This document shows positions 23,604 through 33,184 of a stretch of 64,000 nt of DNA, piece by piece. Source of the DNA: Cranoglanis bouderius (taxonomy: Eukaryota; Chordata; Actinopteri; Siluriformes; Cranoglanididae); contig CM042546.1 of the NCBI GenBank assembly GCA_023630585.1, positions 14,890,310 through 14,954,309 on the forward strand, read 5' to 3'. The first letter of the stretch is position 1, and the number at the start of each line of letters is the position of its first letter. The position numbers were made by a program, and so were the translations under genes. The notes below the pieces were generated by a model, which was not told the DNA's origin, searched no databases, and saw only the letters and a program-made list of their open reading frames with translations.

Positions 23604-24165
23604 ATGCTATATACACTCACTTTAGTAGGAACACATGTATATTCATGCAATTATCCAATCAGGATCCAACCCCACAAAATCATGCAGATCCAGGTCAAGA
23701 GGTACAAGTTCGAATCAAACATTAAAATGGAGGGGAAAAAATGGAATCTCTGTGACTTTGACCGTGGCTTGGTCGTCGGTGGCAGACGGGCTGGTCTAAG
23801 TATTTCAGAAGCTGCTGATCTCCTGGGATTTTCACACCAAAGAAATGGTGCGAAAAGCAAAAAACATCCAGTGAGAGGCAGTTGATGGAAATGCCACGTT
23901 GATGTCAGAGGAGAATGGCCTGGCTGGTTCGACAGGAAGGCTACGGTAACTGAAATAACCAGTCTTTACAGCTGTGGTGAGGGGAAATGCATCTGAAAAG
24001 AACTGAAAAAACATTGCCTGGCCTTTTCCCAATCTTCGGCCATCCAGTTTTGGCGAGCCTGTGTCCAATGCAGCCTCAGATTCCTGTTCTTGGCTGACAG
24101 GAGTGGAACCTGATGTAGCTTTTCTCCTCACCACAGTTGTAAAGAGTGGTTATTGCCGTTAAAAT
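23604..24165 (+). mobile_element. Rearranged fragment of a second Tc1 family
   Basis: The forward part (23604-23995) encodes a readable transposase N-terminus, CDFDRGLVVGGRRAGLSIS and AADLLGF, a helix-turn-helix start. It continues to the block ending in CTTTACAGCTGTGGTGAGG. From about 24000 to 24160 the wording reverses: the minus strand now reads the downstream part of the same transposase gene, and the CACCACAGTTGTAAAGAGTGG block appears as the complement. The fragment is therefore an inverted rearrangement. No terminal repeats were identified. Confidence 0.7.
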
Positions 24166-24180
24166 TTAAATTTAAATTTT
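24161..24180. repeat. 20-bp perfect AT palindrome
   Basis: AAAATTTAAATTTAAATTTT equals its own complement. It lies just past the rearranged Tc1 fragment. Confidence 0.9.
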
Positions 24181-25125
24181 AGTCAGTCAAAAGATACCAT
24201 CTTCCTATCTTTCAACGAAAAAAAAAAACATCCATAATTTTGTTTTGTAAATTTTATCATTTAAATTTACAATTATTTGCCAATTAGTTGTATGGGTGCC
24301 AATCATGTTAAAACCAGTAAATTCCTGGATTTGTGTTTAAACTATACCATGCCTACATATGTTTAAGCTCAAGATTTGATTCATTGCATGTTATTAATTT
24401 CATATAGTTGCTTTTGCTGAATATATAGTGTCCCAATAATTCTGGACTATCATTTCTGTCTGTCTCACACACACACACACCCCGTGGTTCTGCAACTGCA
24501 GTGTGAAATGCCTATACACAAAGCTGCAGCCTCGAAAGGTGCAATTTTAAAAGCAATCAATTTCCCGTTATAATCCACTGCTACACATCTCCGTCTCACT
24601 TAGGATGAAGATTAGGGACAGAAAAGGGGCTGTAGCCACACACTGCATGGTCAATATATTGGCAAAGGACACATTTACATCAAATTAGCTGGTTATCCTT
24701 GCATGACTAAGCAAACAGCAAGCCTGCACATGAGCAGAAACACCTTTAACCTGGATTTACTATACTGCCTGCTTGATGTTATCCTACATGCCAATATAGC
24801 CAAAAACATTTGATATCAAATAGATTACATCCATTACAACACAAATGATGTATAGTCTGATGTACTTAATGTTAATGATCACATATCAGTAATGTATACT
24901 TATGTATACTTAATATAATCATAGATATATTATAAAGGTCAAAGAGGCATTATATATTATCCTATTAGGACATGTGTGTGACACAAATTACAGATGTGAC
25001 ATGACTCCATGGCTAATTAACTGTTCTGACATTAAGACGTTTCTTAAAATGAAAAATGGCACACTCAGCCAGTGGTTGATTACTGTTTTTCATGTGAGGA
25101 ACTTGACATTCAATTACAGCGAGGC
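24180..25125. other. Intronic stretch, nothing recognised
   Basis: AT-rich. GTGCCAATCATG and CCCAATAATTCTGG words near 24295 and 24432 may be old Tc1 ends. Confidence 0.4.
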
Positions 25126-25144
25126 GAATGGAGTAGAATCAAAC
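25126..25144 (+). repeat. Left target duplication of the LINE
   Basis: GAATGGAGTAGAATCAAAC, identical over 19 bp to 28316-28334. Confidence 0.95.
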
Positions 25145-25176
25145 TGATTTGATTTTAAATTTAAAAAAAAATCAAA

Positions 25177-25214
25177 ATCTAGCCACAGGAGGTCAATCTA
25201 GCCACAGGAGGTCA
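25177..25214 (+). repeat. Two 19-bp tandem units in LINE 5' end
   Basis: ATCTAGCCACAGGAGGTCA occurs at 25177-25195 and again at 25196-25214, head to tail. Confidence 0.95.
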
Positions 25215-25221
25215 CAAGCCA

Positions 25222-26109
25222 GTGTACTTTTTGTGCCGGTCCCAAGCCCAGATAAATAGAGAGGCTTGTGTCAGGAAGGGCATCCGATGTAAAACTTTTG
25301 CCAAATTCAATATGCGAATCACGAACATGACTTCCATTCCGGATCGGTCGGGGCCCGGGTTAACAACGACCGCCATCGGTGCCGTTGACCTACAGGGCAC
25401 TGGTGGAAATTGGGCTACTGTTGGTCAAAGAAGGAGAGGAAGAAGGTGTGTTAGAGGAGGAAGGCGTGTCTGTAGGCAGAGAGAGAAGAGGAAAGGCAGG
25501 AGTTTAGGACTGAAAGTAGGGACTTTGAATGTTGGTACGATGACAGGTAAAGGCAGAGAGCTGGTAGATATGATGCAGAGGAGGAAAGTCGACATTCTGT
25601 GTGTCCAGGAGACCAGGTGGAAAGGGAGCAAGGCTAGAAGCATTGGAGCAGGGTTTAAACTGTTTTATCATGGGGTGGACAGGAAGAGAAATGGAGTAGG
25701 AGTGATCCTGAAGGAGGAGTTTGTGAAGAATGTTCTGGAGGTAAAGAGAGTGTCAGATAGGTTGATGAGTCTGAAGCTGGAAATTGAAGGTGTGATGTTG
25801 AATGTTGTTAGTGCTTACGCTCAACAAGGAAGTTGTGAGCAAGAGGAGAAAGACAGATTCTGGAGCGAGCTTGAGGAAGTGATGCAGAGTGTTCCCAGAT
25901 GTGAGAGAGTGGTGATAGGGGCAGACTTTAATGGACATGTTGGTGAAGAGAATAGTGGGGATGAGGAAGTGATGGGCAGGTTTGGTCTTCAGGTAATGAA
26001 CCCAGAAGGACAGAGGTTGGTAGACTTTGCTAAAAGTATGGAGATGGCTGTGGTGAACACGTACTTTCAGAAGAGGCAGGAACACACAGGTGGACTATAT
26101 CTTATGTAG
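25222..26109 (+). pseudogene. LINE ORF segment 1: endonuclease
   Basis: Encodes most of an APE-type endonuclease, which nicks target DNA to prime reverse transcription. The motifs in order are LKVGTLNVGTMTGK, DILCVQETRWKG (catalytic Glu), RNGVGVIL, NVVSAYAQQG and GADFNGHVGE (the DxN residues). The frame breaks after AVVNTYFQKRQEH, and the match continues in another frame with VDYILCR at about 26088. The true start is uncertain; coding similarity begins near 25500. The minus-strand frames over it are shadows. Confidence 0.9.
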
Positions 26110-26866
26110 ACACTGTAATCTGATGGAGATTAGTGATTGCAAAGTAGTGGCAGGAGAGAGTGTAGCTAGACAGCATAGGATGGTGGTGTGTAAGATGACT
26201 CTGGTGGTGAGGAAGATGAAGAGAGCAAAGGCAGAGCAGAAGACAAAGTGGTGGAAGTTGGAAAAGAAAGAGTGCTGTGCGGTTTTCAGGAAGGAGTTGA
26301 GACAGGCTTTAGGCGGTCAGGAGGTGCTTCCAGATGACTGGACTACTACAGACAAAGTGATCAGGGAGACAGGTAGGAAGGTGCTAGGTGTGTCATCTGG
26401 AAGGAGGAAAGAAGACAAGGAGACTTGGTGGTGGAATGAGGAAGTTCAGGAGAGTATCCAGAAGAAGAGGTTAGCTAGGAAGAAGTGGGACAGTGAGAGG
26501 ACGGAGGAAATTAGACAGGAATATAGGGAGATGCAGCGTGAGGTTAAGATAGAGGTGGCAAAGGCCAAACAGAAAGCTTATGAGGACATGTATACAAGGT
26601 TAGATAGTAAGGAAGGTGAGAAGAATTTGTATCGGTTGGCGAGGCAGAGGGATAGAGATGGTAAGGATGTGCAGCAGGTTAGAGTGATTAAAGATAGAGA
26701 TGGAAATGTGTTGACAGGTGACAGGAGGGTGAGGGAAAGATGGAAGGAGTACTTTGAGGAACTGATGAATGAGAAAAATGACAGAGAGAGAAGAGTAGTA
26801 GAGGCAAATATTGTTGAGCAGGAAGTAGAAAGGATTAGCAAGGGTGGAAAGTTAGGCGAGCTTTGA
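26088..26866 (+). pseudogene. LINE ORF segment 2: endonuclease end and linker
   Basis: Continues with VDYILCRHCNL and ARQHRMVV, which carries the expected catalytic His. A long charged linker follows, rich in Lys, Arg and Glu, with possible coiled-coil character around RKKWDSERTEEIRQEYREMQ. It ends at a second frame change at about 26866, and the next segment overlaps by four bases. Confidence 0.85.
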
Positions 26867-27132
26867 AGAGGATGCAGAGAGGAAAGGTGGTTGGTCCTGA
26901 TGACATACCAGTGGAGGTATGGAAGTGTCTAGGAGAGATGGCAGTAGAGTTTTTAACTAGGTTGTTCAACGAGGTCTTAGAGAGTGAGAGGATGCCTGAG
27001 GAATGGAGGAGAAGTGTTTCAGTGCCGATTTTTAAGAACAAGGGAGATGTGCAGGGTTGTGGAAACTACAGAGGTATTAAGCTGATGAGCCATACAATGA
27101 AGTTGTGGGAAAGAGTAGTGGAACAAGGCTAA
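26863..27132 (+). pseudogene. LINE ORF segment 3: RT N-terminal motifs
   Basis: Reverse transcriptase fingers: GKVVGPDDIPVEVWK, then SVSVPIFKNKGD and GNYRGIKLMSHTMKLWERV. The frame shifts again at about 27120 into segment 4. Confidence 0.88.
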
Positions 27133-27458
27133 GGGGAGAAGTGAGCATTTGTGAGCAGCAGTATGGTTTCATGCCAAGAAAGAGCACTACAGATGCAATA
27201 TTTGCTTTGAGAATGTTGATGGAGAAGTACAGAGAGGGTCAGAAAGAGCTGCATTGTGTCTTTGTAGATTTAGAGAAAGCGTATGACAGGGTGCCAAGAG
27301 AGGAGCTGTGGTATTGTATGAGGAGGTCTGGAGTGGCAGAGAAGTATGTTAGAGTGGTGCAGGATATGTATGAGAGCAGTAGGACAATGGTAAGGTGTGC
27401 GGTAGGTGTGACAGAGGAGTTCACGGTGAAGGTGGAACTGCATCAAGGACGGCTTTGA
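27122..27458 (+). pseudogene. LINE ORF segment 4: RT motifs 3 and A
   Basis: Contains QQYGFMPRKSTTDAIFALR and FVDLEKAYDRVPREELW, whose first Asp is the motif A metal ligand. It reaches motif B (ELHQG), where a small deletion shifts the frame. Confidence 0.9.
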
Positions 27459-28288
27459 GCCCCTTCTTGTTTGTGGTGGTGATGGACAGGCTGACAGATG
27501 AGGTCAGACAGGAATCTCCATGGACTATGATGTTTGCGGATGACATTGTGATCTGTAGTGAGAGCAGGGAGCAGGTGGAGGAAACTCTAGAGAGGTGGAG
27601 GTTTGCTCTGGAGAGAAGAGGAATGAAGGTTAGTCGCAGCAAGACAGAATACATGTGTGTGAATGAGAGGGATCCAAGTGGAACAGTGAGGTTACAGCGA
27701 GAAGAGATAAAGAAGGTGCAGGATTTTAAGTACTTAGGGTCAACAGTCCAGAGCAACGGGAAGTGTGGAAAAGAGGTGAAGAAGCATGTGCAGGCAGGTT
27801 GGAATGGGTGGAGAAAAGTGTCAGGTCTGTTGTGTGATAAAAGAGTACCAGCAAGAATGAAAGGAAAGGTGTACAGGACAGTATTGAGACCAGCGATGTT
27901 GTATGGTTTGGAGACAGTTGCACTGAGGAAAAGACAGGAGGAAGAGTTAGAGATAGCAGAGCTGAAGATGTTGAGGTTTTCTTTGAGAGTGACGATGATG
28001 GATAGGATCAGGAATGAGTACATCAGAGGGACAGCACATGTGAGATGTTTCGGAGACAAAGTTAGAGAGGCCAGGTTGAGATGGTTTGGACATGTTCAGA
28101 GGAGGGAGAGTGAATATATCGGTAAAAGGATGCTGAGGTTAGAGCTGCCAGGCAGGAGGCCGAGAGGAAGACCAAAGAGGAGGTTTATGGATGTAGTGAA
28201 GGAGGACATGAAGGTAGTCGGTCTGAGAGAAGAGGATGCAGGGGATAGGGCTAGATGGAGGCAGATGATTCGCTGTGGCAACCCCTGA
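27450..28288 (+). pseudogene. LINE ORF segment 5: RT palm and C-terminus
   Basis: Resumes motif B with ALSPFLFVVVMDRL, then the catalytic FADDIVICSES (motif C), KTEYMCVNER (motif D), FKYLGSTVQSNG and MLYGLETVALRK. The C-terminal region has RWFGHVQRR and RRPRGRPKRRFMD, ending RWRQMIRCGNP and a stop at 28286-28288. Four frameshifts across the whole ORF make the copy dead, yet motifs are otherwise well kept. Confidence 0.93.
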
Positions 28289-28315
28289 AGGGAACAGCCG
28301 AAAGGAAAAGAAGAA

Positions 28316-28334
28316 GAATGGAGTAGAATCAAAC
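28316..28334 (+). repeat. Right target duplication of the LINE
   Basis: Identical to 25126-25144 over 19 bp. Confidence 0.95.
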
Positions 28335-28707
28335 ATCATTTATAGCACTTAGCTTTTCTCATCTATATCTCATCTATAAACTTTTCTTCACACTTACTCA
28401 GCTCTATCCTCAAAATCAACAGTTATATGTTAACTTGGACTAATGAAAAGTGTTTTAAGAGATCAAAAGTAAATTCTTCAGAGTATATTTATGTCACCTT
28501 TATCTCAGGATGCAAAAAAATGGATCCTTCTCTACCAAAAAGCAGGTATGCCCAAAATGAATCAGTTTGTGCGCAATAAAGAAAGCAGCCATTGGTGTCA
28601 TCCTAACTAAAGTCAAAATTGCAAAATCTTTATCATTCCAATTAGGCACTTTTGCAGCACACCACATATACAATATATGTTTTAAAATAGGTACTAGCAC
28701 TGTCTAA

Positions 28708-28806
28708 CCCCATCCAAGGTGTCCCCCGCCTTGTGTCCTGAGTCCCCTGGGATAGGCTCCAGGCTCCAAGCGGTACAGAAAATGGATGGATGGATGGATG
28801 GATGGA
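28708..28806 (+). repeat. SINE 3' fragment with (ATGG)n tail
   Basis: Reads CCTTGTGTCCTGAGTCCCC, GGATAGGCTCCAGGCTCC and AAGCGGTACAGAAAATGG, then ATGG units. It matches the 3' half of the copies at 32107, 47855 and 48445. Confidence 0.75.
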
Positions 28807-29079
28807 CTAGCACTGTCTATGAGTCTTTTATCTATAGGTTTAATGGGTTTGTCTTCCATGAGCTCCTGCTTATAATAAAACAGTTACACTCCAGCTGTTC
28901 TAAAAAGAAAGAGATTTCCTTATTTAATAGCTGTTTTGCATGATTTTGTTTGGTCTGTGACAATAATAGTGTTCAAACTGCAATAAAACTATGGGTGTTC
29001 AAATGTTTCCCTGAGAATGTATAATTGGAAGAATAAAAATGCACCATGGCATGAATCATGGCATGGCAGCGTGAAAAAG

Positions 29080-29700
29080 CACGAAAAAACTCAATGGATA
29101 CAAGGTAAGCTTATCACCTTGAGCTTGCAACTCCCTAAGTCTCTTAGTTGAAGTTATTGCTAGCAAGAAGGCAGTTTTCAAAGACACTCACTTCAAGTCA
29201 ATTTCACACATAGGCTCATGAAAATTTTTAAGGATGGAGGCAGCTTGTCCCCTTAAGAAAAGCAGTAATAAGTCTGTGAGACCCCAGAGAGACACCATCT
29301 ACAATGCTGAGGTGTGCTGCAATAGCTGCCACATATACCTTCAAATGGAGCCTTGCTGAAATGTCACGATATCAGGAACTTGACAATTAACAGTTTCTAG
29401 CTGATAAGGTAAACACCATTTGCAGAACAATGGGCCATGTGCTAGGAACTCTTGCATTCAGATGCGTTTCCTTGATTTCTCAATTGCAGTCCTCAGTTGG
29501 TGATTCAGTCCGAGGGGCTAAACCCTCAGACATAGACAACATGGTCGAGAATGTCTAATCTCACAGTTCAGCAGTCAAAGCAGACCGCATGGACTGCTCT
29601 CAACTCCAGCTACACTGAGGGACGCCTGCTCCCAGTACCAATGTCACAGCAGACACCTCCCTAGCTTGTGGGAGCTTAGGAAGCACGTATGGTGATTATC
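29080..29700 (-). pseudogene. DIRS-type tyrosine recombinase fragment
   Basis: On the minus strand 29350-29234 reads LKVYVAAIAAHLSIVDGVS followed by LGSHRLITAFLKG. After a frame change, 29215-29100 reads SLKTAFLLAITSTKRLREL. The order resembles the recombinase region of fish DIRS/Ngaro retrotransposons as I recall it: a YAAAIS-like helix, a PLVTRFLRG-like segment, then KTALLLALTSLKRVGDL. Several stops and shifts are present. No reverse transcriptase or terminal repeats were recognised, and the part beyond 29400 is only weakly similar. Confidence 0.65.
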
Positions 29701-29794
29701 ACTCTCCAGTGGGGAAAAGCACAGTTCTTAAGAGTAAGTATTTTGCATCCTAAGAGTTTAAAGCTTTTTTGTAGTACATATTCATAGTTGGGGG

Positions 29795-30095
29795 CACAAT
29801 AGGTAGTACCGTAGCCTCACCTCCAGAGTCCCTATTCGATCCTGAGATCAGGTTACTGACTTTTTGGGGGTTTACGCTGGGCTCTTCGGTTTCCTCCCAC
29901 TTCCCAAGGTAAGTGGATTATCTACGTTAAATTGGCCCTCGTTGTGAATGTGCACCATGCCCTGCAATGGACTGGTGTCCCAAACAAAATGGATTCTACA
30001 CATCGCGCCCAGGGTTCCCAGGATAGGCTCCAGATCCAACAAGACCCTGACTAGGACAAAGCAATAACTGAAGATGAATTAATGAATGGGTATTC
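29795..30095 (+). repeat. tRNA-derived SINE, fairly complete
   Basis: A degraded head (TATTCGATCCTGAGATC, box B-like) is followed by CGGTTTCCTCCCACTTCCC, ATTGGCCCTCG, GCAATGGACTGGTGTCCC, AGGATAGGCTCCAGATCC and AAGACCCTGACTAGGA, ending in AATGAATG. A family of this wording (Mermaid/Merman) was described from catfish; I assign it by memory only. Confidence 0.6.
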
Positions 30096-30299
30096 ATAGT
30101 GATATCACCATCTTCATCAACATCATCATCATATCATAGTGATATATTTTATTTAATTCGATAATTGAGAAGCAGCTTCAGTGCATGACCTGAATCATCA
30201 CCTGAGATAATTAATTTATCATATGAGCAGAAGACAAAAATATATTAAGCTTCCTGTGTGACACATTCTTTAGGCATCCAATCCTATGATATCATTTTC

Positions 30300-30565
30300 A
30301 ATGGTGTCTCTGCAGTTAGATTCTAAGCAAGTGATCAGAATGTTATTTGAGTTCAAATCCTATGACTGTCCTAAGACCTTAAGCATGGCCCTTAACCCTC
30401 AATTGCTCAGCCGCACACTTCGATTGTACCATACTTGCATAAAAGTGAATAAATGAATAAATATAAATGCAAATGTAGCTCAGAGGTTAAAGTTCTGTGT
30501 AAGTTTAAATCCCAACTCTGCAACAGAGTTACTATTGGGTCCTTAATATGGCTTAAATTTCAGCT
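30300..30565 (+). repeat. Two degraded SINE copies
   Basis: Box B-like GAGTTCAAATCC near 30350 is followed by CTTAACCCTCAATTGCTCAG. A second head, GTAGCTCAGAGGTTAAAG, near 30475 is followed by AGTTTAAATCCC. Confidence 0.5.
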
Positions 30566-30654
30566 TTGAGTGCATCATGCCTTAAAAAGAGTTAGTTTTA
30601 AAATTAATTAAAATTGCACACTGCTAATGAAAGCCCTGTTCCCTGCTGAGTAAA

Positions 30655-30865
30655 TAATATGTAAGGAACAACACATAGCAGACCGTAATCGACACCAGGG
30701 TGGTGTGATACAGCCTTATTCCTCTTATACCACAGTGATTTCATTTATTAAAGAACAAACATCACACTATAAAAGTACGTTTAATGTTATTTAATGGAAC
30801 ATTTGCAAGACAAGTCGGTTCCTGTTATCACTTACTTTATAGAAGCTATACACAATCTTGGTTAA
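30655..30865 (-). repeat. Unnamed dispersed repeat, copy F (divergent)
   Basis: The TTATTCCTCTTATACCACAG, AAAGAACAAAC and GTTATCACTTAC words correspond to copy E in the same orientation. Confidence 0.5.
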
Positions 30866-31301
30866 TAAAAAAAATAATTAATTAATTGAAAAAACAACAA
30901 CAACAACAACAAAAACACAGCTTGTCATGTTACCAAGAAACCAGAAAGCAAAGAAACTTCTGAACCATTACTAAGTTCTGACACCTGAGACTCCTATCAT
31001 ATGTGTTAGCTGTTGCACCTTTTCACCTTTTCATGCACTGGCTATAGAAAAGACCCAAAAGAAAGATCATCTAAAATCTGGGTTATACTGCACACAGAGC
31101 AGGTTAGAAACAGAAAAGGTATGCTACATTACAGTTTGTATTAGAGACAGCTAGTGAACATTCAATGTTTGCCTTTTCACATCCTGATAATTGCCATTTC
31201 CTTTCCAACAATTACACCAGTTGACAAGCACAGGGTTCAAAACGACATTCTAATAAATGCCAGAAGTGCACAAGGTTGTAGAACATACTGTTTTCTCTGA
31301 C

Positions 31302-31324
31302 AGAGAGAGAGAGAGAGAGAGAGA
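31302..31324. repeat. (AG)n microsatellite
   Basis: Uninterrupted AG run of 23 bp. Confidence 0.95.
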
Positions 31325-31689
31325 TGGTGAATCAAGGACAAAGGGAAATGAGAGAAAGCAACATTTATGAATGGCCTTTAATTTAATTAAGGCTTAAATT
31401 ACACAGAAACATAGAAACAATGGAGTAATGAAGGACAGAGATACTGATTCATTCAAATTTCTCTCTGGCGCACATCCACAATATTGTCTTTGCATCAAAA
31501 AAGCAAATACTGATAGACATTTGGAGACTATGTAATTAAGAATCAAGCCTATTATCAAGCCAAATAAATAAATAAATAAATACATACATACATACATAGA
31601 CCACTATATGCACATCTACCAGAAAACCATTTACACACACAATCAAAAAAAAATACATGAATATTATAATAACTAATATGGTTATTTGT

Positions 31690-31960
31690 GCTAACAATCT
31701 GTATCGAGCGGCTGAGAGTTCCACAGAAAAGCCGGCCGCCGGTTTAACGAGGCTTTGTTCTGCCGCAAAGCCTAGAGATATTTATTAGAAGCATATGAAA
31801 TTTTCATATGGTGTAAAACATTCCCTTTCATCCTGCAGCCCGAGCTGTGGCCCAGGCAGGAAGCGGCGTCTGGAAGCTCCACAGGAGAAGAGCTGCGAGT
31901 ATGAAAGGAAGGAGACAAGGAGAAGTCTGGGCCGTGCCTTTGGGTGACATCAGTTAAAAA
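31690..31960. other. Complex unique stretch, candidate conserved non-coding
   Basis: GC-balanced and repeat-free. It contains the palindrome CATATGAAA-T-TTTCATATG (31792-31810), a possible dimeric factor site. No coding motif. Confidence 0.25.
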
Positions 31961-32065
31961 TGAGGCCACCACCTACCACCAGGAACTTGAGACTGTATCT
32001 ACTTTTTCCCCCCATAACAGACAATGTGAAACTCATGGCTGATTCCACACAAATGATTTAAAGCG

Positions 32066-33182
32066 CCGTCCAAAATTATTGGCACATTCAGGAAAACAAC
32101 TGTACATCCATCCATCCATCCATTTTCCATACCGCTTATCCAGCGTGGGGGAGCCTGGAGCCTATTCCAGGGAACTCGGGGGAAAAAGCAGGGGACAGGG
32201 TGCCAATCTATCACAGGGCACAATCACACACACATTTACACACTACTGACAACTTGGAAATGCCAATCAGCCTACAACGCTTGTCTTTGGACTGGGGGAG
32301 GAAACCGGAGTACCCAGAGGAAACACGGGGAGGCAGGATTCAAGCCCCCATCTCCGGAGGTGTGAGGCAAACTTGCTAACCATTAAGCCACCATGCCCCC
32401 AATATCTGTACAATCATGCAATTATCCAATGAGCCAATCATGTAGCAGCAATGCATAAAATCATGCAGATGCAGGTCAAGAGCTTCAGTTAATGTTCATA
32501 TCAAACATCAGACTGGTGGAAAATTTTGATCTCAGTGACTCTGGCATGGTTGTTGGTGCCAAACGGGCTGGTTTGAGTATTTCAGAAACTGATAATGTCC
32601 TGGGATTCTGACGCACAACAGTTCTGTAAGCTGAAATGCCTTGTTAAGGTGAGAAATCAGAGGTGAGTGGCCAGACTCATTTGAGCTGACAGGGAGGCTA
32701 CGGTAACTCAAATAACCACCCTTTATAACCACGGTGAGCAGAAAAGCAGCTCACAATGAAGACCACGCGAAACTTTGAGGCCGTTCGGCAACAATAGCAG
32801 AAGACCACAACGGGTTCCGCTCCTGTCAGTCAAGAACAAGAATCTGAGGCTACAGTGAGCACAGACTCCTGTCACCTGGTCTTTTTCCAATCTTCAACTG
32901 CCCAGTTTCGAGCGAGCATTGTGAAAAATAATATGTTTTTAAAGAATGGCAATTTATTGGCATTTTAATGGCGCTTTATTCAGACGGAAGACTTTCCTTA
33001 GGAGTGTCTTGAGAAGAAATTATTATTATTTATTATTATAATTTATTATTTAAATTATTATTTAAAAATGTTTTTGGTAGAACTAAGATAGATAGGTTAT
33101 CATAATCATTTGAGAGGAATGTCTGCAATGTTTATTTTATACAATCATTTTTATGAAGGGTGCCAATAATTCTGCAGGGCAC
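32066..33182 (+). mobile_element. Degraded Tc1-family fragment holding a SINE
   Basis: GTCCAAAATTATTGGCAC (from 32069) and the inverted GGGTGCCAATAATTCTGC (from 33158) look like old terminal repeats. Inside is the same Tc1 family as 23604-24165: ATCATGCAATTATCCAAT, CAGGTCAAGAGCTTCAGTTA, CAAACGGGCTGGTTTGAGTA, GGCTACGGTAACTCAAATAA, then AAGAACAAGAATCTGAGGCT. The transposase is broken by many indels. Whether the outer ends belong to the same insertion is unsure. Confidence 0.55.
32107..32402 (-). repeat. tRNA-derived SINE, full length
   Basis: On the minus strand it has a box A-like head (GGCTTAATGGTTAGCA) and GGGCTTGAATCC (box B). Then come CTCCGGTTTCCTCCCCCAGT, CCAAAGACAAGCG, AGGCTGATTGGCATTTCCAA, GGATAGGCTCCAGG-type wording, and AAGCGGTATGGAAAATGG with an ATGG tail. 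CTGTACA flanks it on both sides (32100-32106, 32406-32412). Confidence 0.85.
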
Positions 33183-33184
33183 AA

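Larger units (their letters stand above)
25145..28315 (+). mobile_element. RTE/BovB-like LINE, near full length
   Basis: A 3.17-kb non-LTR retrotransposon. It has a short 5' leader with a 19-bp tandem repeat, an apurinic-type endonuclease, a reverse transcriptase with an FADD catalytic box and a C-terminal region, a very short 3' tail (about 25 nt after the stop) and a GAA-rich end rather than poly-A. Compact size, one ORF with endonuclease and reverse transcriptase and a simple-repeat tail are RTE-clade traits; the GRPKRR C-terminal motif also recalls BovB. Clade assignment is by recall, not by tree. A perfect 19-bp target duplication brackets it. Confidence 0.9.

Noticed and set aside
25425..28339. 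Large minus-strand open frames (up to 212 residues) across the LINE
   Set aside because: They are antisense shadows of a purine-rich coding strand and carry no motif.
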